Notes: generated from the sequence alone by a model not told the origin. A stretch of DNA of 64,000 nucleotides from Ochrobactrum sp. Marseille-Q0166 (GCF_014397025.1 NZ_JACJUO010000001.1:1536501-1600500), one strand, 5' to 3'. Counted from the first letter of the stretch, positions 7,736 through 17,144 are shown. Made by a program: numbers and translations.

Positions 7736-8992
7736 TCAGATGATGAAGTCGGCAAGCACCTGATTGTCGGTAATGTCCTGATAGGCCCAGCCCGCATCTG
7801 CAAATTTCTTTTCCAGAATTTTGAAGTTTGCAGCGTCCTTGGTTTCAATACCTATCAGCACAGAACCAAAATTACGTGCAGACTTTTTAAGATATTCAAA
7901 GCGTGCAACGTCGTCTTCCGGTCCAAGCAGGTCGAGGAATGAACGCAGCGCTCCGGGACGCTGCGGGAAGCGGAAGATGAAATATTTCTTGAGACCTTCA
8001 TAGCGAAGTGCTCTTTCTTTCACGTCTGGCAAACGTTCAAAATCGAAATTGCCGCCAGATACGACGATGACAATGCGCTTGCCTTTGAGTTCGCTTTTCT
8101 TGAAATCCTTGAGGGCATCAATGCCGAGTGCGCCGGCAGGCTCAAGCACGACGCCTTCAATATTCAGCATTTCGACGATGGTTGAACAGAGACGATTTTC
8201 TGGAACTGTTATGACAATATTCTTGTCGAAGCCTTTGAGAAGTTTGAAGTTTTCTTTGCCGATCTCTGCGACGGCTGCACCATCAACAAAATTATCGACT
8301 TGGCTAAGCTTGATACGCTTGTCTGCTTCAAGGCTGCCCTTAAGGCTCGCAGCACCCTGTGGCTCGATAAAGCGATAGGCAGTCTTCGAGCCCAGAGCAC
8401 TGAAATATTGCGTCACGCCGCCCGAAAGGCCGCCACCGCCAACCGGCAGAAAGACAAAATCCGGCTTCTTGCCATTCGGTAGCTGGCGTTCGATTTCGAG
8501 CGCAACAGTCGCCTGCCCCTCGATAATGCCTGCATGGTCAAATGGCGGCACCATCACGCCCTTGTTTGCCTCTGCATATTCTTGCGATGCAGCATAGCAA
8601 ACATCGAAAATATCGCCGACGAGCTTAATTTCGATAAATTCTGCACCAAAAGCGCGGGTCTTGTCGATTTTCTGTTGCGGCGTCGTAACAGGCATGAACA
8701 CCACACCCTTGCGACCAAAGTGTCGACAGGCGAAGGCAAAACCCTGCGCGTGATTGCCAGCAGATGCGCAAACGAAGACAGCATTTTCATCAGCAGTTTT
8801 TACCGCACGCGAAATGAAGTTGAAGGCACCACGTATTTTATATGAGCGAACTGGTGTCAGATCTTCGCGCTTGAGCCAAATCTCCGCGCCGTATTTCCGT
8901 GAAAGATAGTCATTGAGCTGCAAAGGTGTCTCTGGGAAGAGCGCACGCATGGCGGCTTCAGCTTGAGCTACGGCTTTAACGAAGGCGTTCAT
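7736..8992 (-). CDS. ilvA: Threonine ammonia-lyase (threonine deaminase)
   Basis: A PLP enzyme of 418 residues that converts threonine to 2-oxobutanoate, the first step of isoleucine synthesis. The PLP lysine is in SYKIRGAFNF at about residue 53, the substrate loop is SAGNHAQGFA, and the phosphate loop is PVGGGGLSGG. A C-terminal ACT-like regulatory region follows from about residue 325 (FIFRFPQRPGALRSFLDLLG), so isoleucine feedback is plausible. The length fits the one-ACT-domain form rather than the 500-residue E. coli form. It stands alone between the helicase leader and a tRNA-Leu gene. Confidence 0.9.
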   Translation of the reverse strand: MNAFVKAVAQAEAAMRALFPETPLQLNDYLSRKYGAEIWLKREDLTPVRSYKIRGAFNFISRAVKTADENAVFVCASAGNHAQGFAFACRHFGRKGVVFMPVTTPQQKIDKTRAFGAEFIEIKLVGDIFDVCYAASQEYAEANKGVMVPPFDHAGIIEGQATVALEIERQLPNGKKPDFVFLPVGGGGLSGGVTQYFSALGSKTAYRFIEPQGAASLKGSLEADKRIKLSQVDNFVDGAAVAEIGKENFKLLKGFDKNIVITVPENRLCSTIVEMLNIEGVVLEPAGALGIDALKDFKKSELKGKRIVIVVSGGNFDFERLPDVKERALRYEGLKKYFIFRFPQRPGALRSFLDLLGPEDDVARFEYLKKSARNFGSVLIGIETKDAANFKILEKKFADAGWAYQDITDNQVLADFII

Positions 8993-9110
8993 TGTTCAGC
9001 TTTCTGCTTTTTCTCAGGTATTCGCGCATGGCTACATGGCTTTGAGAGTGCAAACAAGCTTGAAACGATAAACATGAGTATAATTATCGTGTTTCATCAA
9101 GGGAGATGAG

Positions 9111-9196
9111 TGGTGCGGTCGGCGGGACTTGAACCCGCAAGCCTAAAAGGCGACGGATTTTAAGTCCGTTGCGTATACCAATTTCGCCACGACCGC
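9111..9196 (-). tRNA. tRNA-Leu (anticodon UAA)
   Basis: On the minus strand the acceptor arms GCGGTCG and CGACCGC pair over seven bases. The anticodon arm is ACGGA-CTTAAAA-TCCGT with anticodon TAA. The T-arm contains GGTTCAAGTCC, and there is an extended variable arm, as expected for class II leucine tRNA. The 3' CCA is encoded at 9111-9113; without it the gene spans 9114-9196. Confidence 0.95.
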
Positions 9197-9439
9197 AGCT
9201 GAGCATTTCTATGTCATGATTTGTGAAGCAAATTCAAGCTGTTTCGAGCAATTGTAACAACTGGTTTTTTTGCCAGTGGAAAAGATTTGAAAAATAACCC
9301 GCAACATTTTTATTGAATAAAAGTTATTTTGAAAACAAACAGTATCACGCGGGGAGCTTCCCTTTGAAAAACGCAGAAAACCAGTTGCAGCATTCATCTG
9401 CCGGGGATTAACTGTGCATACACAGAATGGAGTCTGGGC

Positions 9440-10198
9440 ATGACGACTACCTCGCAGCAGGCCGTTACGGCTGCAATGCTTGCAATCGGCGATGAACTTC
9501 TCTCTGGACGCACCAAGGATAAGAATATTGGCCATCTGGCCGATGTTCTTACAGCGGCAGGCATTGATCTTAAAGAAGTCCGTATTGTAGCTGACGATGA
9601 AGATGCGATTGTTTCAGCGCTCAATGCGTTGCGTTCAGGCTATGATTATGTTTTCACGTCGGGCGGTATCGGTCCTACACATGATGATATTACTGCAGAC
9701 GCCGTATCACGCGCTTTTGAAGTGCCATGCATCTATGATGAAAAGGCGATGAAGCTTCTGGGCGACAATTATGCCAGGCGTAATCTCGAGTTCACGGAAA
9801 CTCGCAAACGTATGGCACGGATGCCTGAGGGCTCGGAACATATCGATAATCCGGTGTCCACGGCACCCGGCTTCCATATCGGTAATGTCTATGTGATGGC
9901 CGGAGTGCCGTCTGTCTTTCAGGCCATGCTGGATAATATTCTTCCGTCGCTGAAAACCGGGCGAAAACTCTTGTCGAAAGCAGTTCATTGTCCGTTTGGC
10001 GAAGGCGTAATTGGAGCACCGCTCACAAAGATCCAGAATGAAAACCCGGACACAATCATCGGATCTTACCCGAAGTTTGAAAATGGCAGGTTCAGCACAG
10101 AACTGGTTGTCCGTGGCAGCGATGAAGCGAAAATCGATGTAGCCGTGGTCGCAATCGAAGTGATGATAACAAGATTACAAGCGCAAGGTTCGGCTTAA
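9440..10198 (+). CDS. CinA-like competence/damage-inducible protein A (molybdopterin-binding domain)
   Basis: A 252-residue protein of the CinA N-terminal/MoaB-like fold. The motif AMLAIGDELLSGRTKDKN opens the domain and the loop FTSGGIGPTHDDITADAVS carries the typical molybdopterin or nucleotide phosphate site. The C-terminal nicotinamide mononucleotide deamidase domain of full-length CinA (about 420 residues) is absent, so this is the single-domain alphaproteobacterial form. Possible activities in the family include ADP-ribose pyrophosphatase; none can be assigned here. ATG 9440 follows a GGAGT sequence. Confidence 0.83.
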   Translation: MTTTSQQAVTAAMLAIGDELLSGRTKDKNIGHLADVLTAAGIDLKEVRIVADDEDAIVSALNALRSGYDYVFTSGGIGPTHDDITADAVSRAFEVPCIYDEKAMKLLGDNYARRNLEFTETRKRMARMPEGSEHIDNPVSTAPGFHIGNVYVMAGVPSVFQAMLDNILPSLKTGRKLLSKAVHCPFGEGVIGAPLTKIQNENPDTIIGSYPKFENGRFSTELVVRGSDEAKIDVAVVAIEVMITRLQAQGSA

Positions 10199-10263
10199 AA
10201 TTTCACCTGAGCTTGAACCACATGTCATGTTAAAATGAGAGTATAGCCGGAAGGAGAACTGAT

Positions 10264-11109
10264 ATGTCCTACAAAACGGTCGTAGCCTATTCCCGCAGTG
10301 AAGCCGAGTTAAAGCGGGTTTTGTCGGCAGTTGCTCTTCTGACGCGCAAAACGCCTGATATTCATGTAATAGGGCTTTATTCCGTTCCTTCACCCATTGT
10401 TTATGCCGATCCCAATGGATTCATTGATCCAGGCATGTTTGAACTGCATGACAAGCAGCACAATGAAATCTCTGCGCGTTTGAAGTCGCTTTTCGAAGAG
10501 GAAATGCTTCGTCAGAGAATCGATTACGAATTTCGCATTACACGATCAGAAACCGGTACAGCGGCAGATGGTGTACTAACCTCTTGCCTTGGCGCTGAGT
10601 TGTTGGTTGCAGGTCAACCGGACCCTGACGATCCAGCAACAAATGACGAAACCGCAGATACACTGGTGTTTAATTCAAGCTGCCCGGTTTTGCTTGTTCC
10701 CCATGCCCCAGCGCTTCCTCTTGAAGCGATTGATCGGATCGTTGTGGCATTTAATGGCAAGCGCGAAGCGGCGCGTGCCACGTTTGATGCTCTGCCCTTA
10801 ATGAAAAACGCAACCCGAACTGAACTCGTCTGGATTGATCCCCCAGAACGCGAAGGTGAAGATGAAGCGCTCGCTGGCAGCGAACTGGCCGCAGCACTTG
10901 CACGTCATGGTGTCAATGTGGGGGTTACACCTCTTGCGTCAAACAGCCGTTCTGCGCAGGATGTATTAAGAGAGCACATCATTTCACACCGTGCAGACCT
11001 ACTGGTTATGGGCGCATACAGCCACTCACGACTGCGCGAACTGGTTTTTGGCGGCGTGACGCGCTCCATGTTGAACGAGTTGCCAATTTTGACGCTATTC
11101 TCACGTTAA
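10264..11109 (+). CDS. Universal stress protein with tandem UspA domains
   Basis: A 281-residue cytoplasmic protein with two UspA-like domains, roughly residues 1-150 and 155-281. The second domain ends in VMGAYSHSRLRELVFGGVTRSML, which matches the ATP-binding pattern at the end of nucleotide-binding Usp proteins. The first domain is degenerate at this position. AAGGAGA lies just upstream of ATG 10264. Tandem Usp proteins of this kind respond to starvation, oxidation or low oxygen in other bacteria; the trigger here is unknown. Confidence 0.85.
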   Translation: MSYKTVVAYSRSEAELKRVLSAVALLTRKTPDIHVIGLYSVPSPIVYADPNGFIDPGMFELHDKQHNEISARLKSLFEEEMLRQRIDYEFRITRSETGTAADGVLTSCLGAELLVAGQPDPDDPATNDETADTLVFNSSCPVLLVPHAPALPLEAIDRIVVAFNGKREAARATFDALPLMKNATRTELVWIDPPEREGEDEALAGSELAAALARHGVNVGVTPLASNSRSAQDVLREHIISHRADLLVMGAYSHSRLRELVFGGVTRSMLNELPILTLFSR

Positions 11110-11199
11110 TTGAAATAATAAGTCATGATGGCTGAAACTTGTATAGGCCGGAGCGTTATTTTGCTCTTTGAAGAACGATGATCTCACGCCGCTCTTGCG

Positions 11200-11406
11200 C
11201 AAACGCCATTTTTGCGGTTATCAGCATCACCCGGCGCTGACTGTGCCGGGCGGAGAGCCTTTTCTATTGTGCAGCATGCATGTGAAATGCTGTGCGCGCA
11301 TCAAGAAAAGCGGCAGATCCATACAGTTCAGCGCGAATGGCACCAGTCATCGCGCATTTTTGGTTTTATAGATCCAGAAACTTCTGGATTTTCATGGAGC
11401 GTTTCG
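11200..11406 (+). promoter_or_regulatory. Hairpin-rich leader upstream of gpt
   Basis: Four hairpins follow one another in the roughly 295-base gap before gpt: CGCAAA/TTTGCG near 11200-11218, CCCGGC/GCCGGG at 11230-11250, GCAGCAT/ATGCTGT near 11272-11293, and ATCCAG/CTGGAT near 11370-11387. The last is followed by TTT and lies just before the ribosome site, the position expected of an attenuator or sequestering hairpin. The frame is open here for 65 codons ahead of gpt, but without a ribosome site or recognisable protein. Confidence 0.4.
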
Positions 11407-11904
11407 ATGTCGTTGCCCGATAAAGCATTCCCCGTTTCCTGGGATCAGTTCCACCGTGATGCCCGCGCACTCGCATGGCGTATTTCTGATATGAACCGCG
11501 AATGGCGCGCTATTGTCGCTATCACCCGCGGTGGTCTGGTGCCGGCTGCAATTGTTTGCCGTGAGCTCGGTATTCGTTTGATCGAAACAGTCTGCGTTGC
11601 TTCTTATCACGATTATACATCGCAAGGGGAAATGGAAGTTCTTAAAGGGATTAGCTCTCCGCTTCTAGAAAACGGTGGTGAAGGTGTAATCGTCGTCGAC
11701 GATTTGACCGATACCGGGAAAACAGCCGCAATCGTTCGCGAAATGATGCCAAAGGCGCATTTTGCAACCGTTTATGCAAAGCCAAAAGGTCGTCCGCTGG
11801 TCGATACATTCGTAACGGAAGTCTCTCAGGATACGTGGATTTATTTCCCTTGGGATATGGGTTTCACATATCAGGAACCAATTGCCGGCGGAAAACGCGG
11901 CTAA
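11407..11904 (+). CDS. gpt: Xanthine phosphoribosyltransferase
   Basis: A 165-residue type I phosphoribosyltransferase that salvages xanthine and guanine to XMP and GMP using PRPP. The PRPP-binding loop is [14 protein letters not shown] at about residues 96-109, and the early loop [11 protein letters not shown] binds pyrophosphate. The C-terminal [10 protein letters not shown] is characteristic of the Gpt (xanthine-guanine) group. ATG 11407 is preceded by GGAG. Salvage enzymes are often controlled by purines, which makes the structured leader upstream of interest. Confidence 0.9.
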   Translation: MSLPDKAFPVSWDQFHRDARALAWRISDMNREWRAIVAITRGGLVPAAIVCRELGIRLIETVCVASYHDYTSQGEMEVLKGISSPLLENGGEGVIVVDDLTDTGKTAAIVREMMPKAHFATVYAKPKGRPLVDTFVTEVSQDTWIYFPWDMGFTYQEPIAGGKRG

Positions 11905-12148
11905 ACGAAAACAAGTGAAAGTGGAGTGCGGTGGTAAATCCGCCGCAATTACACTATATTGAAAGTTAGCCGAAAAGAGATGGAGGCGCATCGCTTAGCT
12001 TTTTATTTAAAGCGAAGTGTTCGCTAATTTCAGTAAAGCCTTAAAAAGAAAGTGTTTTAAGCTTCTTGTTCTAAGAGCCTGTAAAATAATTCCATTGTCA
12101 TTTTGGCGAATCAATCCATTCTTGGTAAAAAATGGTGGGACTTTCGCA

Positions 12149-12637
12149 GTGAAAACACAGGCTAAAAAATTTGTAGCAACGGAGAAGCGTATTCTGACGC
12201 CTTCTGGTCGTTTGCAGCAAGTTGCAGCACTTGTGTATCGTTATGAATCGGAACAACTGCAAATCCTCGTTATCACCAGTCGGGGTACTGGTCGCTGGAT
12301 TATCCCCAAGGGGTGGCCGCAAATCGGCCGCACATTTGCTGAGACGGCTGCACGTGAGGCTTACGAAGAAGCTGGAGTTCATGGAGAGATTTCATCTCAT
12401 CCAATTGGTAGTTTCGATTATTACAAAAATGACCTTCCGCCGGAATGCATCAATCAGTTTACCGTCGCTGTTTATGCTTTGCACTTTGTTGAACGTGCAA
12501 AGGATTGGCCAGAACGTGAGCAGCGCGTTTGCGAGTGGGTCTCTCCGCATCAGGCGGCAGAACGCGTCGACGAAATCGACTTGAAGCGTATTCTTCTCGG
12601 ATTTGACGGCTCTTTGGCAGCGATCGCAGCCGAGTAA
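12149..12637 (+). CDS. NUDIX hydrolase (DIPP-like)
   Basis: A 162-residue NUDIX pyrophosphohydrolase. The domain opens RLQQVAALVYR and the Nudix box is recognisable as G-x5-R-x7-REAYEEAGV within about residues 51-74; the first glutamate of the box is replaced by arginine, while the metal-binding REAYEE core is intact. The WIIPKGWP lead-in resembles diadenosine or diphosphoinositol polyphosphate hydrolases. I chose the GTG at 12149, ten bases after GGTGGGA; upstream ATG 12017 would add 44 unlike residues rich in Lys and Phe. Substrate unknown. Confidence 0.78.
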   Translation: MKTQAKKFVATEKRILTPSGRLQQVAALVYRYESEQLQILVITSRGTGRWIIPKGWPQIGRTFAETAAREAYEEAGVHGEISSHPIGSFDYYKNDLPPECINQFTVAVYALHFVERAKDWPEREQRVCEWVSPHQAAERVDEIDLKRILLGFDGSLAAIAAE

Positions 12638-12737
12638 CTTTCATAATCGCATTGCATTTCCAGTGGTCCAAGTGTTGCTAATTAGCAATGTTTCGGCAAT
12701 ATTTGAGTAGATAGTCATATATCTGTCATTCTCCCCG

Positions 12738-12746
12738 TTATCCACA
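12738..12746 (+). promoter_or_regulatory. Perfect DnaA box upstream of nrdJ
   Basis: TTATCCACA matches the strict DnaA-box consensus at all nine positions. It lies 19 bases upstream of a NrdR-box-like site. A perfect 9-mer could occur by chance in a window this size, but its place in a ribonucleotide reductase control region is suggestive: DnaA boxes also occur at E. coli nrdAB. Confidence 0.5.
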
Positions 12747-12764
12747 TTCGCCCCCAAGGCGTTA

Positions 12765-12780
12765 TCACAATATCTAGCGT
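12765..12780 (+). promoter_or_regulatory. NrdR box-like palindrome
   Basis: TCACAATATCTAGCGT matches the NrdR consensus acaCwAtATaTwGtgt at about 13 of 16 positions. NrdR is the ATP/dATP-sensing repressor of ribonucleotide reductase genes. A second box at the usual 15-32 bp spacing was not found. A perfect core CTATATATAG lies much closer to nrdJ at 13280-13289. Confidence 0.5.
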
Positions 12781-12805
12781 TGGGGAGCATATGGTAAACC
12801 AAAGC

Positions 12806-12834
12806 TTGACGCTCATGTTCGAGTCGTTTTTTAT
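12806..12834 (+). promoter_or_regulatory. Candidate promoter upstream of nrdJ
   Basis: TTGACG (12806-12811), a 17-base spacer and TTTTAT (12829-12834) form a plausible sigma-70 type promoter, placed just downstream of the DnaA and NrdR-like sites. Transcription would begin near 12841. Confidence 0.4.
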
Positions 12835-12859
12835 GAAATGGTCGTTGCGTAAGTAGCGT

Positions 12860-12892
12860 GGCCGAGCGTAGTCAATTTATTCGGTCTTTTTT
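12860..12892 (+). terminator. Terminator-like hairpin in the nrdJ upstream region
   Basis: GGCCGA (12860-12865) pairs with TCGGTC (12881-12886), followed at once by six T. It begins about 20 bases after the predicted transcription start, so it could end a roughly 50-base RNA or act as an attenuator for nrdJ. Confidence 0.5.
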
Positions 12893-13092
12893 CAATTTTG
12901 TCGGATGGATATCGGGCGTTGCGTCGGAAAGACGTCTATCGCGCGAGGTTTTTTGCGTCTCAAATTCAGAGGCTTAGCGTTGTAAGAAGCTCGGGTTTTG
13001 TTGGTGTGATTGTCAGATTAATACTAGATTTAGTATTTTTAATTATGGTAACATACCAGATAGGGAAAAACCTTATCCGCAAGTTCATTTGA

Positions 13093-13307
13093 CTTCGAAG
13101 AAGGCCGCCCAAGCGGCTGGGACTGCTATCACGTTCATAGAACGCGTTTGGCGCAAGAATTCTAAAGGAGCGAGCTCCTCAACATGATTGCCCTCTCGTA
13201 CAGGGAGGACGTTCGAAACAAATATGCAAGATGCCTCTTGCGGCTGGCACGCCGACGCTGAAATTGATCGCTTCGGCTACTATATATAGAACGTTTGGAT
13301 GGGACAG
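13093..13307 (+). promoter_or_regulatory. Structured leader of nrdJ
   Basis: The stretch before nrdJ holds several short hairpins: GCCGC/GCGGC near 13104-13118, CGTTC/GAACG near 13133-13145, GGAG/CTCC near 13168-13178 (covering a ribosome site), and CCCT/AGGG near 13190-13205. No cobalamin riboswitch hallmarks (for example a GCCACTG box) were seen here. Confidence 0.4.
13184..13261 (+). CDS. Putative 25-codon leader ORF before nrdJ
   Basis: ATG 13184 is preceded by AAAGGAG and the frame runs 25 codons to TGA, ending 46 bases before the chosen nrdJ start. The peptide starts MIALSYREDVRNKY and ends in LRLARRR, with seven arginines, so it is strongly basic at the C-terminus. A GGAG/CTCC hairpin could cover its ribosome site. 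It could be a regulatory upstream ORF, a small protein or chance. Confidence 0.35.
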   Translation: MIALSYREDVRNKYARCLLRLARRR

Positions 13308-16300
13308 ATGAAGATCGAACGCCGTTTTACCAAAGAAAACCAGTCAGCTTATGCGGAGATCGAATTCCGCACGGCGACGAGTGAGATCAAGAATCCCGAT
13401 GGCTCTGTGGTGTTCCGCCTTGAGAACATCCAAGTTCCTGCGCAGTTCAGTCAAGTTGCTGCCGACATTCTTGCGCAGAAGTATTTCCGCAAAGCTGGTG
13501 TCCCTGCCGAACTCAAGAAGGTTGAGGAAAACGACGTTCCCTCCTGGCTCTGGCGTTCGGTAGCGGATGAAGACAAGCTTGCGAAGCTCCCCGAAAGTGA
13601 GCGCTACGGCTCCGAAATGGATGCGCGTCAGGTCTTCGATCGTCTTGCTGGCACCTGGACCTATTGGGGTTGGAAGGGTGGTTATTTCGATACGGAAGAA
13701 GATGCGAGCGCTTTCCGCGACGAACTCGCTTACATGTTGGCGACGCAGCGCGTGGCGCCAAACAGCCCTCAATGGTTTAATACAGGTCTTCATTGGGCTT
13801 ACGGTATTGACGGTCCTGGTCAGGGGCATTTCTATGTTGACTGGCAGACAGGCAAGCTGACGAAATCGAAGTCCGCTTACGAACATCCGCAGCCACATGC
13901 CTGCTTTATTCAATCGGTGGGCGATGATCTCGTCAATGAAGGCGGCATCATGGATCTCTGGGTTCGTGAAGCGCGTCTCTTCAAATACGGCTCAGGCACC
14001 GGTTCGAATTTCTCCTATCTGCGTGGTGAAGGCGAAAAACTTTCGGGCGGTGGCAAGTCCTCCGGCCTGATGAGCTTCCTTAAGATCGGCGACCGTGCCG
14101 CGGGCGCGATCAAGTCCGGTGGTACGACCCGTCGTGCGGCCAAGATGGTTGTCGTCGATGTTGATCATCCGGATATCGAAGAATATATCGACTGGAAGGT
14201 GAAAGAAGAGCAGAAGGTTGCCGCTCTCGTAACGGGTTCCAAAATTGTCAAGCAGCATCTGACTGCCATTATGAAGGCTTGCGTCAATTGCGAAGCCGAT
14301 AATGATGATTGCTTCGAGCCTGCAAAGAACCCTGCCCTCAAGCGCGAAATTCGCGCGGCCAAGAAGAATCAGGTTCCTGAAAACTACATCAAGCGTGTTA
14401 TCCAGTTTGCACGTCAGGGCTACACTGACATTCAGTTCAAGACCTATGACACCGACTGGGATTCGGAAGCTTATCTGACGGTCGCAGGCCAGAACTCGAA
14501 CAATTCGGTATCGCTCAAGGATGAATTTCTGCGCGCTGTCGAAGAGGATGGCGACTGGAACCTGACTGCACGCCGCGATGGTCGCGTCATGAAGACGCTG
14601 AAAGCCCGCGATCTTTGGGAAAAGATCGGTTATGCTGCCTGGGCGTCGGCTGATCCGGGCCTGCATTTCAACACCACGATGAATGATTGGCACACCTGCC
14701 CGACCGCAGGCCCAATCCGTGCGTCCAATCCGTGTTCGGAATACATGTTCCTGGATGACACGGCTTGTAACCTCGCATCAATCAACCTGCTGACCTATCG
14801 CAACAAGGACGGCTCGTTCGACATCAGCGCCTATGAGCATACTGCTCGTCTGTGGACGATGGTTCTCGAAATCTCGGTGATGATGGCGCAGTTCCCTTCG
14901 AAGGAAATTGCCCGTCTCTCCTACGAATATCGCACGCTCGGCCTCGGCTATGCCAATATTGGCGGCCTGCTGATGACCAATGGTATTCCTTATGACTCTG
15001 ATGAAGGTCGCGCCATCGGCGGCGCCCTCACCGCGATCATGACTGGTGTTGCCTATGCCACGTCAGCTGAAATGGCGCGTGAGCTTGGCGCTTTCCCAAG
15101 CTATGAGCCAAACGCTGAGCACATGCTGCGCGTTATCCGCAACCATCGTCGCGCCGCCCATGGTGAGACGGAAGGTTACGAAGGTCTTGCCGTCAACCCG
15201 GTCGCTCTGATTGCTGAGGATTGCCCTGATCAGAACATGATCATCCACGCACGTGCTGCATGGGACAAGGCATTGGAACTTGGTGAAAAGCACGGCTACC
15301 GCAATGCACAGGCAACCGTTATCGCGCCGACCGGCACGATCGGCCTTGTCATGGATTGCGACACAACCGGTATCGAACCAGACTTCGCGCTGGTAAAATT
15401 CAAGAAGCTTGCCGGCGGTGGTTATTTCAAGATCATAAACCGCGCAGTTCCTGAAGCACTTCGCACACTTGGTTACGCCGAAAGCCAGATCGCCGAAATC
15501 GAAGCTTATGCAGTCGGCCATGGCAACATCAATCAGGCTCCGGGCGTCAATCCATCATCGCTGAAGTCGAAGGGCTTTACTGATGAGAAGATTGAAGCGC
15601 TGAATACTGCTCTTAAGAGCGCATTCGACATCAAGTTTGCTTTCAACAAATGGACGCTGGGCGAAGATTTCTGCAAGGACGTGCTGAAGCTTACGGATGA
15701 GCAGTTGAACGATTTCTCGTTTGAAATGTTGCCAGCACTTGGTTTTGCCAAGAAGGACATTGAAGCGGCAAACGTACATGTTTGCGGTGCGATGACCCTT
15801 GAAGGTGCGCCGTTCCTAAAGGAAGAGCATTACGCAGTGTTCGATTGTGCCAATCCTTGCGGCAAGATCGGCAAGCGATACCTCTCAGTTGACAGCCACA
15901 TCCGCATGATGGCCGCAGCGCAGCCGTTTATTTCGGGTGCGATCTCCAAGACGATCAACATGCCGAATGAAGCAACGGTTGAAGATTGCAAGAGCGCATA
16001 TCTTCTGTCGTGGAAGCTGGCTCTTAAAGCCAATGCGCTTTATCGCGATGGTTCCAAGCTTTCGCAGCCGCTCAATGCGTCACTCATCTCTGACGATGAA
16101 GACGAGGATGATGCAGTGGAAGCGCTGATCGAAGCACCGGCCGCAGCGCGCGCAGTCCAGATTACCGAGCGCGTTGTCGAGAAGGTCATCGAAAAGATCG
16201 TTCACGAGCGTGAAAAACTGCCGAACCGCCGTCAGGGTTACACGCAGAAGGCAGTCGTTGGGGGCCACAAGGTTTACCTGCGCACCGGTGAATTTGGAGA

Positions 16301-17084
16301 CGGTCGTCTCGGCGAAATCTTCATCGATATGCACAAGGAAGGCGCTGCTTTCCGTGCGATGATGAACAACTTCGCTATCGCTGTGTCGCTTGGTCTGCAA
16401 TATGGCGTGCCGCTCGAGGAATATGTCGAAGCGTTCACCTTCACGAAGTTCGAGCCTGCCGGCATGGTCATCGGCAATGATGCGATAAAGACAGCAACCT
16501 CGATCATCGACTATGTATTCCGCGAACTGGCTGTTTCTTACCTTGGCCGCAATGATCTCGCTCACGTCGATACGAGCGATTTCTCAAACACGGCGCTCGG
16601 CAAGGGCATTCAGGAAGGCAAGACCAATCTCGTTTCGACTGGCTGGACACGCGGCTACAAGCCAACGCTTGTATCGAACGCTCTGCCCGCCAATGAATCG
16701 AAGGGTTCCGCTGTATCGACGCCACAACAGGTCTCGAATGTTACAACGCTCAAGTCCCCCTCAAACCGCCCGGCTTCCGTTGGCTTGGTGACGGATGGTG
16801 CGACTGCGTTCAAGCGCGAGTTTGAAGAGCAATCGACAGCAGCGCCACAGCTGGACAATGTCGCTGCGACTGAACTGTTTTCGGATAAGGCTGCGTCGGA
16901 TGCGGCATCTGCCCGCGCAGAAACTGCGAATGCTGCGAAGAAGCTTGAAGCTGACCGTCGCATTAAGTCGATGATGCAGGGTTACACCGGAGACAGCTGC
17001 ACGGAATGTCAAAACTTCACGATGGTTCGCAATGGAACCTGTCTTAAGTGCGACACTTGTGGTGCTACAAGCGGCTGCAGCTAA
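13308..17084 (+). CDS. nrdJ: Vitamin B12-dependent ribonucleotide reductase (class II)
   Basis: A 1258-residue adenosylcobalamin-dependent reductase that makes deoxyribonucleotides and works with or without oxygen. The catalytic triad is in SNPCSE (Asn474, Cys476, Glu478), with the paired redox cysteines in HACFIQSV at about residue 200 and [10 protein letters not shown] at about 487. Glycine-rich [16 protein letters not shown] follows the first cysteine. The C-terminus has a cysteine-rich zinc-type tail ([18 protein letters not shown]), typical of this long alphaproteobacterial form. I prefer ATG 13308, preceded by GGATGGGA; ATG 13299 would add three residues. The upstream region carries DnaA and NrdR-like sites and a structured leader. 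Confidence 0.95.
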   Translation: MKIERRFTKENQSAYAEIEFRTATSEIKNPDGSVVFRLENIQVPAQFSQVAADILAQKYFRKAGVPAELKKVEENDVPSWLWRSVADEDKLAKLPESERYGSEMDARQVFDRLAGTWTYWGWKGGYFDTEEDASAFRDELAYMLATQRVAPNSPQWFNTGLHWAYGIDGPGQGHFYVDWQTGKLTKSKSAYEHPQPHACFIQSVGDDLVNEGGIMDLWVREARLFKYGSGTGSNFSYLRGEGEKLSGGGKSSGLMSFLKIGDRAAGAIKSGGTTRRAAKMVVVDVDHPDIEEYIDWKVKEEQKVAALVTGSKIVKQHLTAIMKACVNCEADNDDCFEPAKNPALKREIRAAKKNQVPENYIKRVIQFARQGYTDIQFKTYDTDWDSEAYLTVAGQNSNNSVSLKDEFLRAVEEDGDWNLTARRDGRVMKTLKARDLWEKIGYAAWASADPGLHFNTTMNDWHTCPTAGPIRASNPCSEYMFLDDTACNLASINLLTYRNKDGSFDISAYEHTARLWTMVLEISVMMAQFPSKEIARLSYEYRTLGLGYANIGGLLMTNGIPYDSDEGRAIGGALTAIMTGVAYATSAEMARELGAFPSYEPNAEHMLRVIRNHRRAAHGETEGYEGLAVNPVALIAEDCPDQNMIIHARAAWDKALELGEKHGYRNAQATVIAPTGTIGLVMDCDTTGIEPDFALVKFKKLAGGGYFKIINRAVPEALRTLGYAESQIAEIEAYAVGHGNINQAPGVNPSSLKSKGFTDEKIEALNTALKSAFDIKFAFNKWTLGEDFCKDVLKLTDEQLNDFSFEMLPALGFAKKDIEAANVHVCGAMTLEGAPFLKEEHYAVFDCANPCGKIGKRYLSVDSHIRMMAAAQPFISGAISKTINMPNEATVEDCKSAYLLSWKLALKANALYRDGSKLSQPLNASLISDDEDEDDAVEALIEAPAAARAVQITERVVEKVIEKIVHEREKLPNRRQGYTQKAVVGGHKVYLRTGEFGDGRLGEIFIDMHKEGAAFRAMMNNFAIAVSLGLQYGVPLEEYVEAFTFTKFEPAGMVIGNDAIKTATSIIDYVFRELAVSYLGRNDLAHVDTSDFSNTALGKGIQEGKTNLVSTGWTRGYKPTLVSNALPANESKGSAVSTPQQVSNVTTLKSPSNRPASVGLVTDGATAFKREFEEQSTAAPQLDNVAATELFSDKAASDAASARAETANAAKKLEADRRIKSMMQGYTGDSCTECQNFTMVRNGTCLKCDTCGATSGCS

Positions 17085-17108
17085 ATTTCAAGTTCCCATA
17101 TGATATAA

Positions 17109-17144
17109 AAGACAGGCCGGATTTTCCGGCCTGTCTTGTTTTTT
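17109..17144 (+). terminator. Rho-independent terminator of nrdJ
   Basis: A perfect 12-bp stem, AAGACAGGCCGG with CCGGCCTGTCTT, and a five-base loop, followed by TTGTTTTTT. Confidence 0.9.

Noticed and set aside
12898..13092. 64-codon frame with a TTG start and a hydrophobic C-terminal half upstream of nrdJ
   Set aside because: No ribosome site, begins inside the T-run of a terminator-like hairpin, and no recognisable family; could be reconsidered if conserved.
13280..13289. CTATATATAG as a second NrdR box
   Set aside because: The ten-base core is perfect, but the flanks do not match and it sits too close to the nrdJ start to be called with confidence.
12638..13307. Cobalamin riboswitch upstream of nrdJ
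   Set aside because: Looked for because nrdJ is B12-dependent; no GCCACTG-type box or other conserved riboswitch segments were found.
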